Source: Ferrovibrio terrae_B (GTDB lineage Bacteria; Pseudomonadota; Alphaproteobacteria; Ferrovibrionales; Ferrovibrionaceae). Taken from it: a stretch of 37,477 bases of DNA. The translations under genes were made by a program, and so were the position numbers. Positions 8,543 through 16,308 of the stretch are shown piece by piece; the first letter of the stretch is position 1, and every line of letters starts with the position of its first letter. Where the stretch lies: the NCBI RefSeq assembly GCF_943371255.1, contig NZ_CALRUC010000032.1:1-37477 (forward strand), read 5' to 3'. The notes under the pieces were generated by a model. The model was given only the letters and a program-made list of their open reading frames with translations, did no database searches and was not told where the DNA came from.

Positions 8543-8953
8543 ATGAGCGCCGGTGACTTCCCGCCCGCCAGCGCAGCGACCAGCCTGGCCGCGCTGATCG
8601 CCCTGGGAACCACCTTTGCCCAGATCGTGCGCGCCGAGACTGCGGCGCTGCGCAAGGGCGAGCGCGCCAGCTTTGAGGCACTGACCGCAAGCAAGAGCGC
8701 GTATCTCGAAACCCTGAAGCAGAGCATGGCCGCGCTGGAGCCGCAGCGCAGCACGGCCAGTGCAGTGGAGCGCGAGCGCTGGATGGCGGTGGCCGCCGAT
8801 TGCGAAGCCGCCCTGCAGGAAAATGCCAAGCTGATCGCCGGCGAGCAGCTGCATGCCGCCGCGATGATGGACATGCTGCGGCAGATGCTGCGCCAGCGCC
8901 AGACCGGCGCCGCCGGCTATGGCCGTGATGGCCGGCTGAAACCGCGCATATGA
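8543..8953 (+). CDS. Small helical protein, possibly FlgN-like
   Basis: This 136-residue protein is almost entirely predicted amphipathic helix, without signal peptide or membrane segment. The pattern, an N-terminal helix with ETAALRKGERASFEAL, a loop near residue 70 and a second long helix with CEAALQENAKLIAGEQ, resembles FlgN-type flagellar export chaperones, which bind hook-filament junction proteins. No other flagellar gene is in the window, so this call is weak. Its TGA overlaps the ATG of the next gene, so the two are translationally coupled and probably functionally linked. It starts nine bases after the CobW gene, which suggests a three-gene operon. Confidence 0.55.
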   Translation: MSAGDFPPASAATSLAALIALGTTFAQIVRAETAALRKGERASFEALTASKSAYLETLKQSMAALEPQRSTASAVERERWMAVAADCEAALQENAKLIAGEQLHAAAMMDMLRQMLRQRQTGAAGYGRDGRLKPRI

Positions 8954-9759
8954 ACCAGATGCCTGCCCTGCCGGCGCTGGATGCCGGCCTTGCCGAGCTG
9001 ATCCGCAGCCTGCAGCGCACCGCGCCGAACCGGGTGTTCTCGGCCAGCTATGGCGGGCAGCGGCTGTGGATCAAGACCGTGGCGCGGCCGCGCCTGCGCT
9101 CGTCCGTGCTGCTGCAGCAGGTGATCGCTTTTTGCTCCGGCCTGCCGCTGCTGCGGCCGGCGCATAATCCCGGCGGGGCCGCCGGCCTGGCCGCCGAAGC
9201 CGCGGCGATGCACCATTTGCGGGCGGCCGGCTTTCCGGTGCCACCCGTGGTGGGCTGCACGGCCGAATGGCTGGTGCTGGGCGATGCCGGCGATGCGCTG
9301 GAAACGCAGCTGAATGTCCTGCGCCGCAACGACCCCGACGCCTGCTGGCGCCAGATCACGGCCGCCGGCGCGCTGCTCAGCCGCCTGCATGCCGCCGGGC
9401 TGTGGCATGGCGGCGCACAGATCCGCAATTTCAGCTGGCAGGATGGCGCGCCCGGCCTGCTGGATTTCGAGGACCATGACCTGCCCGGCATGACACTGGC
9501 CGAGCGTCAGGCGCGCGACCTGCTGCTGTTCCTGTATTCCCTGACGCGCTACGACAATGCCCCTGGACCGCCACGCCTGCCGGTGCTGGCGGCGACGATG
9601 CTGGGCAGCGCCAGCACCGAGGTGCATGACGCCCTGCGCAAATTGCGCCGCCGCATGGCCTGGCTGCTGGCGATTGCCCGCCTGATCGCGCCCAAAGCCG
9701 GCCGCGATGTGCGGCAGGCGGTCGCCGCCGACGCCGCGCTGGGCGCCGCTCTGCGCTAA
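8950..9759 (+). CDS. Protein-kinase-fold protein (BUD32/Kdo-kinase/InaA-like) with altered catalytic loop
   Basis: This 269-residue protein has the C-lobe outline of small bacterial kinases of the RIO/BUD32/WaaP/KdkA group. Visible parts are GLAAEAAAMHHLRAAGFPVP as the helix-C and hinge-like part (about 79-98), ALLSRLHAAGLWHGGAQIRN as catalytic loop (about 143-162) and LLDFED as the DFG-equivalent (about 171-176). The catalytic Asp expected after HG is Gly here (HGGAQIRN), while the loop Asn and metal Asp remain. It may phosphorylate a lipid A/core sugar or a small molecule, or be a pseudokinase; the sequence does not decide. ATGA overlap with the upstream helical gene implies co-translation. 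It converges with the asparaginase at three bases' distance. Confidence 0.6.
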   Translation: MNQMPALPALDAGLAELIRSLQRTAPNRVFSASYGGQRLWIKTVARPRLRSSVLLQQVIAFCSGLPLLRPAHNPGGAAGLAAEAAAMHHLRAAGFPVPPVVGCTAEWLVLGDAGDALETQLNVLRRNDPDACWRQITAAGALLSRLHAAGLWHGGAQIRNFSWQDGAPGLLDFEDHDLPGMTLAERQARDLLLFLYSLTRYDNAPGPPRLPVLAATMLGSASTEVHDALRKLRRRMAWLLAIARLIAPKAGRDVRQAVAADAALGAALR

Positions 9760-9762
9760 AAC

Positions 9763-10800
9763 TCAGAAGGCCGGCGGTTCCAGCCCGATACTGCCGACGT
9801 TGATGCCGCGCCAGTTGTTCAGCGGCTGCTCCACCAACGGCCGGATCTGCTCCCGACCGCTGACATCCAACAGTTCCAGATGCTCGAGCAGGCCACCCAG
9901 CGCGGTCTGCGCCGCGCGTGCCGTACCGTCCAGAACCTTCAGCGCGATGCCGAGGCCCAGCTCAGCCGAGGCCGCGGTATAGACGCCTTCGGCGCCGGTC
10001 TTGGCAATGAAGCGTCCCTTGCCGGCCTGCATCACCGCGGTGCAGAAGCGGCCGGTGCCGGCGACGAAGAAGGGTTCGGCCGCCACGGCCGCGGCAAGGC
10101 GTTTGGCTGCCTGCGCACGTTCGGGTGCGAGGCCGGTGCCGGTGACGAAGCGGGCGAAACCCCAGGCGAGATTGTGCAACGGGATCGCCATGGTGGGCAT
10201 CGAGCAGCCATCGGTGGCGAAATGCTCGGGCGCGATCTTCACGCCGCAGACATCCTCAATGGCGGCGGTGACACGACGCTGCACCGGATGGTCGGGCAGC
10301 ACATAGCCGCGGATATCCTCACGCAGATGGGTGGCGACCGAGACCATGCCGCAATGCTTGCCCGAGCAGTTGTTGTGCAGCGGCGTCGGCGCCCTGCCGT
10401 CACGGGCGATCTGCCGCGCCGTCTCCTCGTGATAGGGCCAGTGGGCGCCGCATTCCAGATCGTCGGACTTCAGCCCGATGCGGGCGAGCCAGGCGCCGGC
10501 GGTTTCGGTATGGCGCAATTCGCCGCCATGGCTGGCGCAGGCCATCGCCAGTTCGCTCTGGCTTAAGGAAAACGCATCGGCGGCGCCGCTTTCCACCAGC
10601 GGCAGGGCCTGGATCGCCTTATTGGACGAGCGCGGGAAGATCGAGGCCTGCGGATCGCCCCAGGCTGCCAGTGTCTTGCCATCGCCATCGACGATGGTGG
10701 CGATCACCGGGTGGCGGCTTTCCACTTGCGTGCCGCGCTTCACTTCAACGATAAAGGGCCGCGCACCGGGCGCCGGCAGGGGAGCGAAAGGCTTGCCCAT
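9763..10800 (-). CDS. L-asparaginase, Rhizobium etli type (class 3)
   Basis: This 345-residue protein belongs to the asparaginase family typified by the R. etli inducible enzyme, unrelated to the E. coli AnsA/AnsB fold. Family role: hydrolysis of asparagine to aspartate and ammonia in the cytoplasm. Visible catalytic elements are Ser58 and Lys61 in PRSSNK, with the same three-residue spacing as the reported Ser48/Lys51 pair, CASHGG near residue 93, CSGKH with the metal-site Cys and Lys, ATDGCSMP with the second metal Cys, and the Lys of FIAKTGAEG. There is no signal peptide. AGGAG lies nine bases before the ATG. It diverges from the RNA methyltransferase gene across 47-59 bases. No asparagine transporter is adjacent. 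Confidence 0.9.
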   Translation of the reverse strand: MGKPFAPLPAPGARPFIVEVKRGTQVESRHPVIATIVDGDGKTLAAWGDPQASIFPRSSNKAIQALPLVESGAADAFSLSQSELAMACASHGGELRHTETAGAWLARIGLKSDDLECGAHWPYHEETARQIARDGRAPTPLHNNCSGKHCGMVSVATHLREDIRGYVLPDHPVQRRVTAAIEDVCGVKIAPEHFATDGCSMPTMAIPLHNLAWGFARFVTGTGLAPERAQAAKRLAAAVAAEPFFVAGTGRFCTAVMQAGKGRFIAKTGAEGVYTAASAELGLGIALKVLDGTARAAQTALGGLLEHLELLDVSGREQIRPLVEQPLNNWRGINVGSIGLEPPAF

Positions 10801-10859
10801 GGCGGTATACTCCTGTCCAGAATCCGGTGGTCTTATACACGTAAGGAATGGAACTGGCG

Positions 10860-11393
10860 ATGCGCGGCTTTTTCGGAATCGGTGTCGAGGGCCTGAGCAA
10901 GCCGATGAATGCCGGCAACCTGTTCCGCACGGCGCATGCCTTTGGCGGCAGCTTCGTCTTCACCATTGCCGCCACCTATTCGGTGAACGCCGCCCGCTCC
11001 GACACCAGCAAGACGCCGCATAACCTGCCCTGGTACACCTATGACTCGCCGGCCGAGCTGAGCCTGCCGACCGGCTGCCAGCTGGTCGGCATCGAGCTGC
11101 TGGACGAGGCCATCGAGCTGCCGAGTTTCCGCCACCCGTTGCGCGCCGCTTATGTGCTGGGTCCGGAGATGGGCTCGCTCAGCCCGGCGCTGGTGGCGCG
11201 CTGCGACCATGTGATCAAGATTCCGACCAGTTTCTGCGTCAATGTCGGGGTCGCCGGCGCCATCGTGATGTATGACCGCCTCATCACCCTGGGCAAATTC
11301 GGCGAACGGCCGCTGTCGCCGCTGGCCAGGGCCCGGGATACGGCCGCCGCCCCGGCCAATCCCGGCGGTCGCATGCCCAAGCGCAAGGCATAA
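10860..11393 (+). CDS. SpoU/TrmH-family RNA 2'-O-methyltransferase
   Basis: This short SPOUT-class methyltransferase has no N-terminal RNA-binding extension. Motif 1 is NAGNLFRTAHAFG, motif 2 AAYVLGPEMGSLSPAL and motif 3 IPTSFCVNVGVAGAIVMYDR. These form the trefoil-knot S-adenosylmethionine site, with the family Arg in NLFRTA. The usual motif 3 core NxSxAxxI reads NVGVAGAI, a slight variation. The RNA target, probably a tRNA or rRNA ribose, is unknown. I chose the ATG at 10860: AAGGA ends at 10847, directly touching an earlier in-frame ATG at 10848, so initiation there is unlikely. An annotation starting at 10848 would be four residues longer. Confidence 0.87.
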   Translation: MRGFFGIGVEGLSKPMNAGNLFRTAHAFGGSFVFTIAATYSVNAARSDTSKTPHNLPWYTYDSPAELSLPTGCQLVGIELLDEAIELPSFRHPLRAAYVLGPEMGSLSPALVARCDHVIKIPTSFCVNVGVAGAIVMYDRLITLGKFGERPLSPLARARDTAAAPANPGGRMPKRKA

Positions 11394-11507
11394 CGTAGCG
11401 GCAGGCGGCCCGCGGGCAATCTGGGGTTTCACTGCGCTGGCGATTCGGGACGATCTCTAATAGAATCAAAGACATGCGCATTCACTTTTCCACAGGCTGC
11501 TGTCATA

Positions 11508-13067
11508 GTGGTTGCGACTGGGGGTCGGCAGCAGCCTGAAATGAATGTCAGTGCACCATCGGGAATAACGGAAGTCGGTAGCGGCGTTGTCCTGTGCCAG
11601 GACGCCCATGCGTTGTCGGAGCGCCGTGCGCTGTCGATGATCGGCCGCGTCTGCCGCGACTATCTTGACGAAAATATCCTGACGCCGCTGGAGCTGCTGC
11701 ATCACAGCGGGCATGCCAAATTGCTGAACGGTGCCGAGAATCTTTGCGCGGCGCTGGTGCAGAAAGCGGCGGTCGCCCAGGCCCAGGCGACCAACACCGC
11801 CGTGCGCGACAAGATGAAAAAGATCTACGCCATCACCACGGCGGCGATCACCCAGGTCGAGGCGTTCGAGAAGAAACTGCCGCATACGCCACTGACCCAC
11901 CGGCTGCTGAGCCAGCTGACGGCATCAGATCCGCTTTATGGCACGCGCATCGCCTATTGTGCGCTGGCGCATCATCTGAACATGACCAAGACCTGGACCG
12001 AAAAGGCCGGTCGCGTGGTCGCCTTGTTCGATTCTGCCATCGAGCCTCCGGCGGCGGCGGTGCTGGATGAAGCGCTGGCCGAGATCCTGCAGGCCAAGAC
12101 CGCCGTGCCGGAACTGCTGGGCAAGTTCCGCGATGCGCGGCTGCGCGTCATCCAGCTGATGGCCCTGCTGGACAGCCGTTACGCCATCGACGACGACGCC
12201 TATGCCACCGATTTCGCCCAAACCCTCAACAAGATTGCCGCCAAGCAGACGATGCCGTCGCTACGCGAAGCGGTGATCCAGCTGGTGCGTCGCCTGCTGA
12301 TATCCTCGGTGCCGCTGCTGTCGGAAGAACCGGCCGAGGAATTTCCCGCCACCCGCGAAGTTTATGCGCTGCTGACCAAGGATCGTGAGTTTGCCATCGA
12401 GCTGGGCGCCGCCGACCTGTTCGAGAAACGCATGGTTCGCCTGGTGACGGCGGAAAAACTGGCGCGCCTGATCCCCGGCCATTTCTCGGCGCCGAAGCTG
12501 ATGCAGGGCCTCAAGCTGTTTGAGGAAAGCATCGGCGAAGGCCCAAAGGAAATCCTGCTCAAATACATCGCCTACCTGTTCGAGCATCGCGACCTGGAAA
12601 AGGAATTCGTCGATCCGGCCTATTCCACCGAGGAAAAGAGCGAGATCGCCCAGGAGCTGCGCAAGAAACTGATCAGTGCCGGACTTTCGGATCACCGCCG
12701 CGAACAGTTCCTCGGCATTCTCGATCCGCTGATCCAGCGCATCGGCCAGGACCAGCGCAAATCCACCCGCAACCAATGCGGCCCGGAAGACCATGTCGTG
12801 CTGGAAGGCAACCGCATTCCGCTGAAGAACTGGAGCGCCATCGGTCTGCTGTTCGGCCCGATCACCGGCACCTTCCTGCAGGGCGAACTGCTCAAGCTGA
12901 CCGTCAAGATCAAGAATCCGAAGCTGCAGATCACCTTTGATGCCGAAGGGGATGTGGTGCGCTACACCGAAGACGGTTTCGTGGCGATGAAATACCGCTG
13001 CCTCGATACGCAGATGGCCAAGAAGGTTGCGCTGTATTTCGACCCTCTGGCGGGCGCGAAGGTCTAA
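11508..13067 (+). CDS. PilZ-domain protein with long helical N-terminal region
   Basis: The last roughly 100 of 519 residues form a PilZ domain. RKSTR (Arg417 and Arg421) is a complete RxxxR motif, and NWSAIG (441-446) matches [D/N]xSxxG, so cyclic di-GMP binding is expected. The first about 400 residues are predicted mainly helical with no family I recognise, and neither signal peptide nor clear membrane segment. Its output is unknown; PilZ proteins commonly control motility, secretion or polysaccharide synthesis. The frame opens at GTG 11508; an in-frame ATG at 11541 is an alternative, and neither has a strong ribosome site. It lies 105 bases upstream of the CHAT protease gene on the same strand. 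Confidence 0.75.
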   Translation: MVATGGRQQPEMNVSAPSGITEVGSGVVLCQDAHALSERRALSMIGRVCRDYLDENILTPLELLHHSGHAKLLNGAENLCAALVQKAAVAQAQATNTAVRDKMKKIYAITTAAITQVEAFEKKLPHTPLTHRLLSQLTASDPLYGTRIAYCALAHHLNMTKTWTEKAGRVVALFDSAIEPPAAAVLDEALAEILQAKTAVPELLGKFRDARLRVIQLMALLDSRYAIDDDAYATDFAQTLNKIAAKQTMPSLREAVIQLVRRLLISSVPLLSEEPAEEFPATREVYALLTKDREFAIELGAADLFEKRMVRLVTAEKLARLIPGHFSAPKLMQGLKLFEESIGEGPKEILLKYIAYLFEHRDLEKEFVDPAYSTEEKSEIAQELRKKLISAGLSDHRREQFLGILDPLIQRIGQDQRKSTRNQCGPEDHVVLEGNRIPLKNWSAIGLLFGPITGTFLQGELLKLTVKIKNPKLQITFDAEGDVVRYTEDGFVAMKYRCLDTQMAKKVALYFDPLAGAKV

Positions 13068-13172
13068 AAATACATCCTCCGCATGCAGTCGATGAAAGCG
13101 CGGCCGCCACGCTGCGTTGACGGTTTTCGTGGCAGGAATATGCTACCGTCATGGCTGAGGGTGGAGATGGCC

Positions 13173-16100
13173 ATGCAGAAAATCATTTCGGGACTCTTGC
13201 TGGGTCTGGTCTGGACGGCGGCGCCGGTCGTCCCGCTGGCCGCACAGCCCGTGGCGCAGACCGCCACGCCGGCATTGGCCGCGCCGCCGCGCAGCATTGC
13301 TGACATCGTCGCCATCCTGGATCAGGAAAAACCCGATCCTGCCCGGCGCGCCCGCCTGATCGCCCAGGCCGAAATCCAGGAACCGCCGAACCTGGATGCC
13401 CGCCAGCGCAGCCGCTTCCTCTACGAACGTGCGCAGGCCGCCGCGCAGCTGGGCCGCCCGGAAAGCGCCCTGCGCGATGCAACGCTGGCGGCAAGGCTGG
13501 CCGATGAGGTGGGCGACGACAGCTACCGCATCATGCAGCTGGTCGGCGCGATGTTGCGCAATCTTGGCCATATTCAGGAAATGCTGGATATCTATACCCG
13601 GCAGATCGACCTGATCGAGAAGTCACGGGCGCGTGGACGTGTGATCAACGCTTACCGCTCTGCCGTGCAGGCCTCCATCGACCTCGGCCGGCTCGAACAG
13701 GCCGAGAAATATGTCGGCTATGCGGAAGGCGTGCATCGCGAATTGAGCAGCGGACGCGGAAATGCCTTCATGTTCCTGACCAGCTGGCAGGCTGATATCG
13801 ACCTGTCCAAGGCCGCCATCGCCCTGGCGCGGGGCCGCTACACCGAGGCGGAAGCACATTTCACCAGCAGCATTGCCAATACCCGCGATGCAATCGAGAA
13901 GATGAAGAACTGGCCGGAAAAGCCGCCGGCCGGCGGCATGGAAAACGGCAATGATGTCAGCCTGCTGCGTCTTGGCGAAACCAAGCTGGCCCAGGGCCGC
14001 ATCGTCGAAGCCGAGGTGGATATCCGCCAGGCCCTGCTCAGCCTGTTGCGCCGTGGCGGAAAGTATTTCGGCCAGACCGGCCAGGCGGTTATCAGCCTGT
14101 CGACCGTGCTCGTGGAGCAGGGCCGCTATGCCGAAGCGGAAAAGCTGACGCGCACCGCGCTGGAGATTTTCCGCGATCTCGGCATCGACGAAACGGCGGG
14201 TCAGATTAACAACTCCAAGCGATCGCTGGCCAATATCCTGATCCTGCAGCGCCGCTGGCAGGAGGCGGCCAAGCTGTATGAAGAGGTCTTTTCCAATGTC
14301 CAGAATAATCAGGATGCCAGCCGTGCCGGCAGCCGCATTTCCAACGGCCGCATCCTCGCACTCGCTCGCACTGGCGAGGGCGCGCGCGCCGTCGAAGTAG
14401 CCGGTCGGGTACTGGAAGCCGCCTCTGCCCGGCTTGGCGAACGCCATTTCGACACGGCAATGGTGCGCGGTCTGCACGGCGTTGCGCTCGCCGCCGCCGG
14501 CCAGGATACCGAAGCCGTCGCCGCATTCCGGGCCGCACTGCCGGTGATCCTGTCCAGCTCGCGCCAGGCCGATACCGAGGAGAGCACTTCGGCGTCACGC
14601 GATTTCTATATCCAGACCATCGTTGAAAACTACATCGTGCTGCTGGCCAAGGTGCAAGGCACGCCTGCCGCCGCCGGTCTTGATGCCGGCACCGAAAGCT
14701 TCCGGCTGGCCGATGTGGCCCGTGGCCGCAGCGTGCAGCGCGCGCTCTCGGCTTCGGCCGCACGCGCCGCCGTGCGCGATCCAGCACTCGCCACCCTGAT
14801 CCGCGACGAGCAGGACGTGCTAAAGCAAATCGCCGCGCAGTTCGGCCTGCTGAGCAACCTGCTGGCGCTGCCGCCCGGGCAGCGTGACGACAAAGCGATT
14901 CTCAGCTTACGCACCCAGGTCGACAAACTGCGCGACGCCCGCGCCAAGACACGGCAGCAGATCGAAAAGCAGTTCCCCGAATATGCCAGCCTGATCGATC
15001 CGCGCCCGCCGTCGCCCGACGATGTACGCGGCGCGCTGCGTCCGGGCGAGGCGCTGCTGTCCTTCTACCTGGCTCAGGATAACAGCTTCGTCTGGGTCGT
15101 GCCCAAGGAGGGGCCGGTAGCCTTTGCCGCCAGTCCGGTCGGGGCCGCCGCCCTCGAGCAAAAGGTCAATCGCCTGCGCCGCGCGCTGGAGCCCCAGGCC
15201 GAAACACTGGGCGACATTCCGGCCTTCGACCTGGTGCTCGCACACGAGATGTACCAGACGCTGCTGCAGCCGGTGGAAGCCGGCTGGAAATCGGCGAAGA
15301 GCCTGTTCGTGGTCACCAATGGCGCGCTCGGCCTGCTGCCGCTGTCGCTGCTGCCCACGGCGCCGGCGACTGTCGATATGAAGGCCGCGCCGCTGTTCGA
15401 CGGCTACAAGACCGTGCCCTGGCTGGCACGCACCCATGCGGTGACACAGCTGCCGTCGACCGCTGCCCTGAAAACCCTGCGCGGCCTGCCCGCCGGCAGC
15501 GCCAGCCGCGCACCCTTCATCGGCTTCGGCGATCCCTTCTTCAATGCCGAGCAGGCCGCGGAGGCCGCCAGCGAGGCGCCGCAGCGCATCGCCTCGGCCG
15601 ATCCGGTGGCGGTGCGCGGCGCCAAGCTGAAGCGCCGCAACGCGCCGCAGATCGAGGGCATCGACAGTGCCGAACTGGGCCAGTTGCCCCGCCTGCCCGA
15701 TACCGCCGACGAGCTGCGCTCGGTGGCGGGTGCCATGCGGGCCGACCTGAGCAAATCCCTCTTCCTTGGCAAGAATGCCAACGAGAAGCTGGTCAAGCAG
15801 AGCAAACTCGACGGCTACAAGGTGGTGGCCTTTGCCACTCACGGCCTGATCCCCGGTGAGCTGAACGGCCTGACCCAGCCCGCGCTGGCACTCACCGCAC
15901 CGCTGGTGGCCGATGTCGATGGCGATGGCCTGCTGACCATGGACGAAATTCTCGGCCTCAAGCTGGATGCCGACTGGGTTGTGCTCTCGGCCTGCAACAC
16001 CGGCACCGGCGCTGGCGCCGGCGCCGAGGCCGCTTCGGGCCTGGGCCGCGCCTTCTTCTACGCCGGCACCCGCGCCCTGCTGCTGACCAACTGGTCGGTG

Positions 16101-16304
16101 CATTCGGCCTCGGCCAGGGACCTGGTCACCGACCTGTTCCACCGCCAGTCCAGCGACGCCCGGCTCAGCCGTGCCGAAGCCCTGCGCCAGGCCATGGTCG
16201 CCCTGCTGGATGGGCCGGGCTATCAGGAAGATGGCAAGTCGCTGTTCAGCTACAGCCATCCGATCTTCTGGGCGCCTTACACGCTGATGGGCGACGGCGG
16301 CTGA
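13173..16304 (+). CDS. Exported TPR-CHAT caspase-like protease
   Basis: From ATG 13173 (GGAG six bases upstream) the product has 1043 residues and begins with a signal peptide (MQKIISGLLLGLVWTAAPVV, cleavage near residue 24). Residues about 60-560 contain repeated helix pairs of TPR type, for example LGRLEQAEKYVGYAEGV and LVEQGRYAEAEKLTRTALEI. A C-terminal CHAT domain follows (about 720-1040) with the caspase-like dyad His890 in FATHGL and Cys941 in LSACNTGTG. Family role: cysteine peptidase of the caspase-HetF-TPR type, usually with protein-interaction repeats. Export implies action in the periplasm or at the cell surface. Its 3' end meets the CHASE2 cyclase gene head-on with four bases between. 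The substrate is unknown. An earlier ATG at 13083 would bury the signal peptide behind 30 residues and is less likely. Confidence 0.88.
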   Translation: MQKIISGLLLGLVWTAAPVVPLAAQPVAQTATPALAAPPRSIADIVAILDQEKPDPARRARLIAQAEIQEPPNLDARQRSRFLYERAQAAAQLGRPESALRDATLAARLADEVGDDSYRIMQLVGAMLRNLGHIQEMLDIYTRQIDLIEKSRARGRVINAYRSAVQASIDLGRLEQAEKYVGYAEGVHRELSSGRGNAFMFLTSWQADIDLSKAAIALARGRYTEAEAHFTSSIANTRDAIEKMKNWPEKPPAGGMENGNDVSLLRLGETKLAQGRIVEAEVDIRQALLSLLRRGGKYFGQTGQAVISLSTVLVEQGRYAEAEKLTRTALEIFRDLGIDETAGQINNSKRSLANILILQRRWQEAAKLYEEVFSNVQNNQDASRAGSRISNGRILALARTGEGARAVEVAGRVLEAASARLGERHFDTAMVRGLHGVALAAAGQDTEAVAAFRAALPVILSSSRQADTEESTSASRDFYIQTIVENYIVLLAKVQGTPAAAGLDAGTESFRLADVARGRSVQRALSASAARAAVRDPALATLIRDEQDVLKQIAAQFGLLSNLLALPPGQRDDKAILSLRTQVDKLRDARAKTRQQIEKQFPEYASLIDPRPPSPDDVRGALRPGEALLSFYLAQDNSFVWVVPKEGPVAFAASPVGAAALEQKVNRLRRALEPQAETLGDIPAFDLVLAHEMYQTLLQPVEAGWKSAKSLFVVTNGALGLLPLSLLPTAPATVDMKAAPLFDGYKTVPWLARTHAVTQLPSTAALKTLRGLPAGSASRAPFIGFGDPFFNAEQAAEAASEAPQRIASADPVAVRGAKLKRRNAPQIEGIDSAELGQLPRLPDTADELRSVAGAMRADLSKSLFLGKNANEKLVKQSKLDGYKVVAFATHGLIPGELNGLTQPALALTAPLVADVDGDGLLTMDEILGLKLDADWVVLSACNTGTGAGAGAEAASGLGRAFFYAGTRALLLTNWSVHSASARDLVTDLFHRQSSDARLSRAEALRQAMVALLDGPGYQEDGKSLFSYSHPIFWAPYTLMGDGG

Positions 16305-16308
16305 GCCG

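Noticed and set aside
14907..16259. Minus-strand open frame of 450 codons inside the CHAT gene
   Set aside because: The plus strand carries an intact CHAT dyad and TPRs; the antisense product has no recognisable domain or start site.
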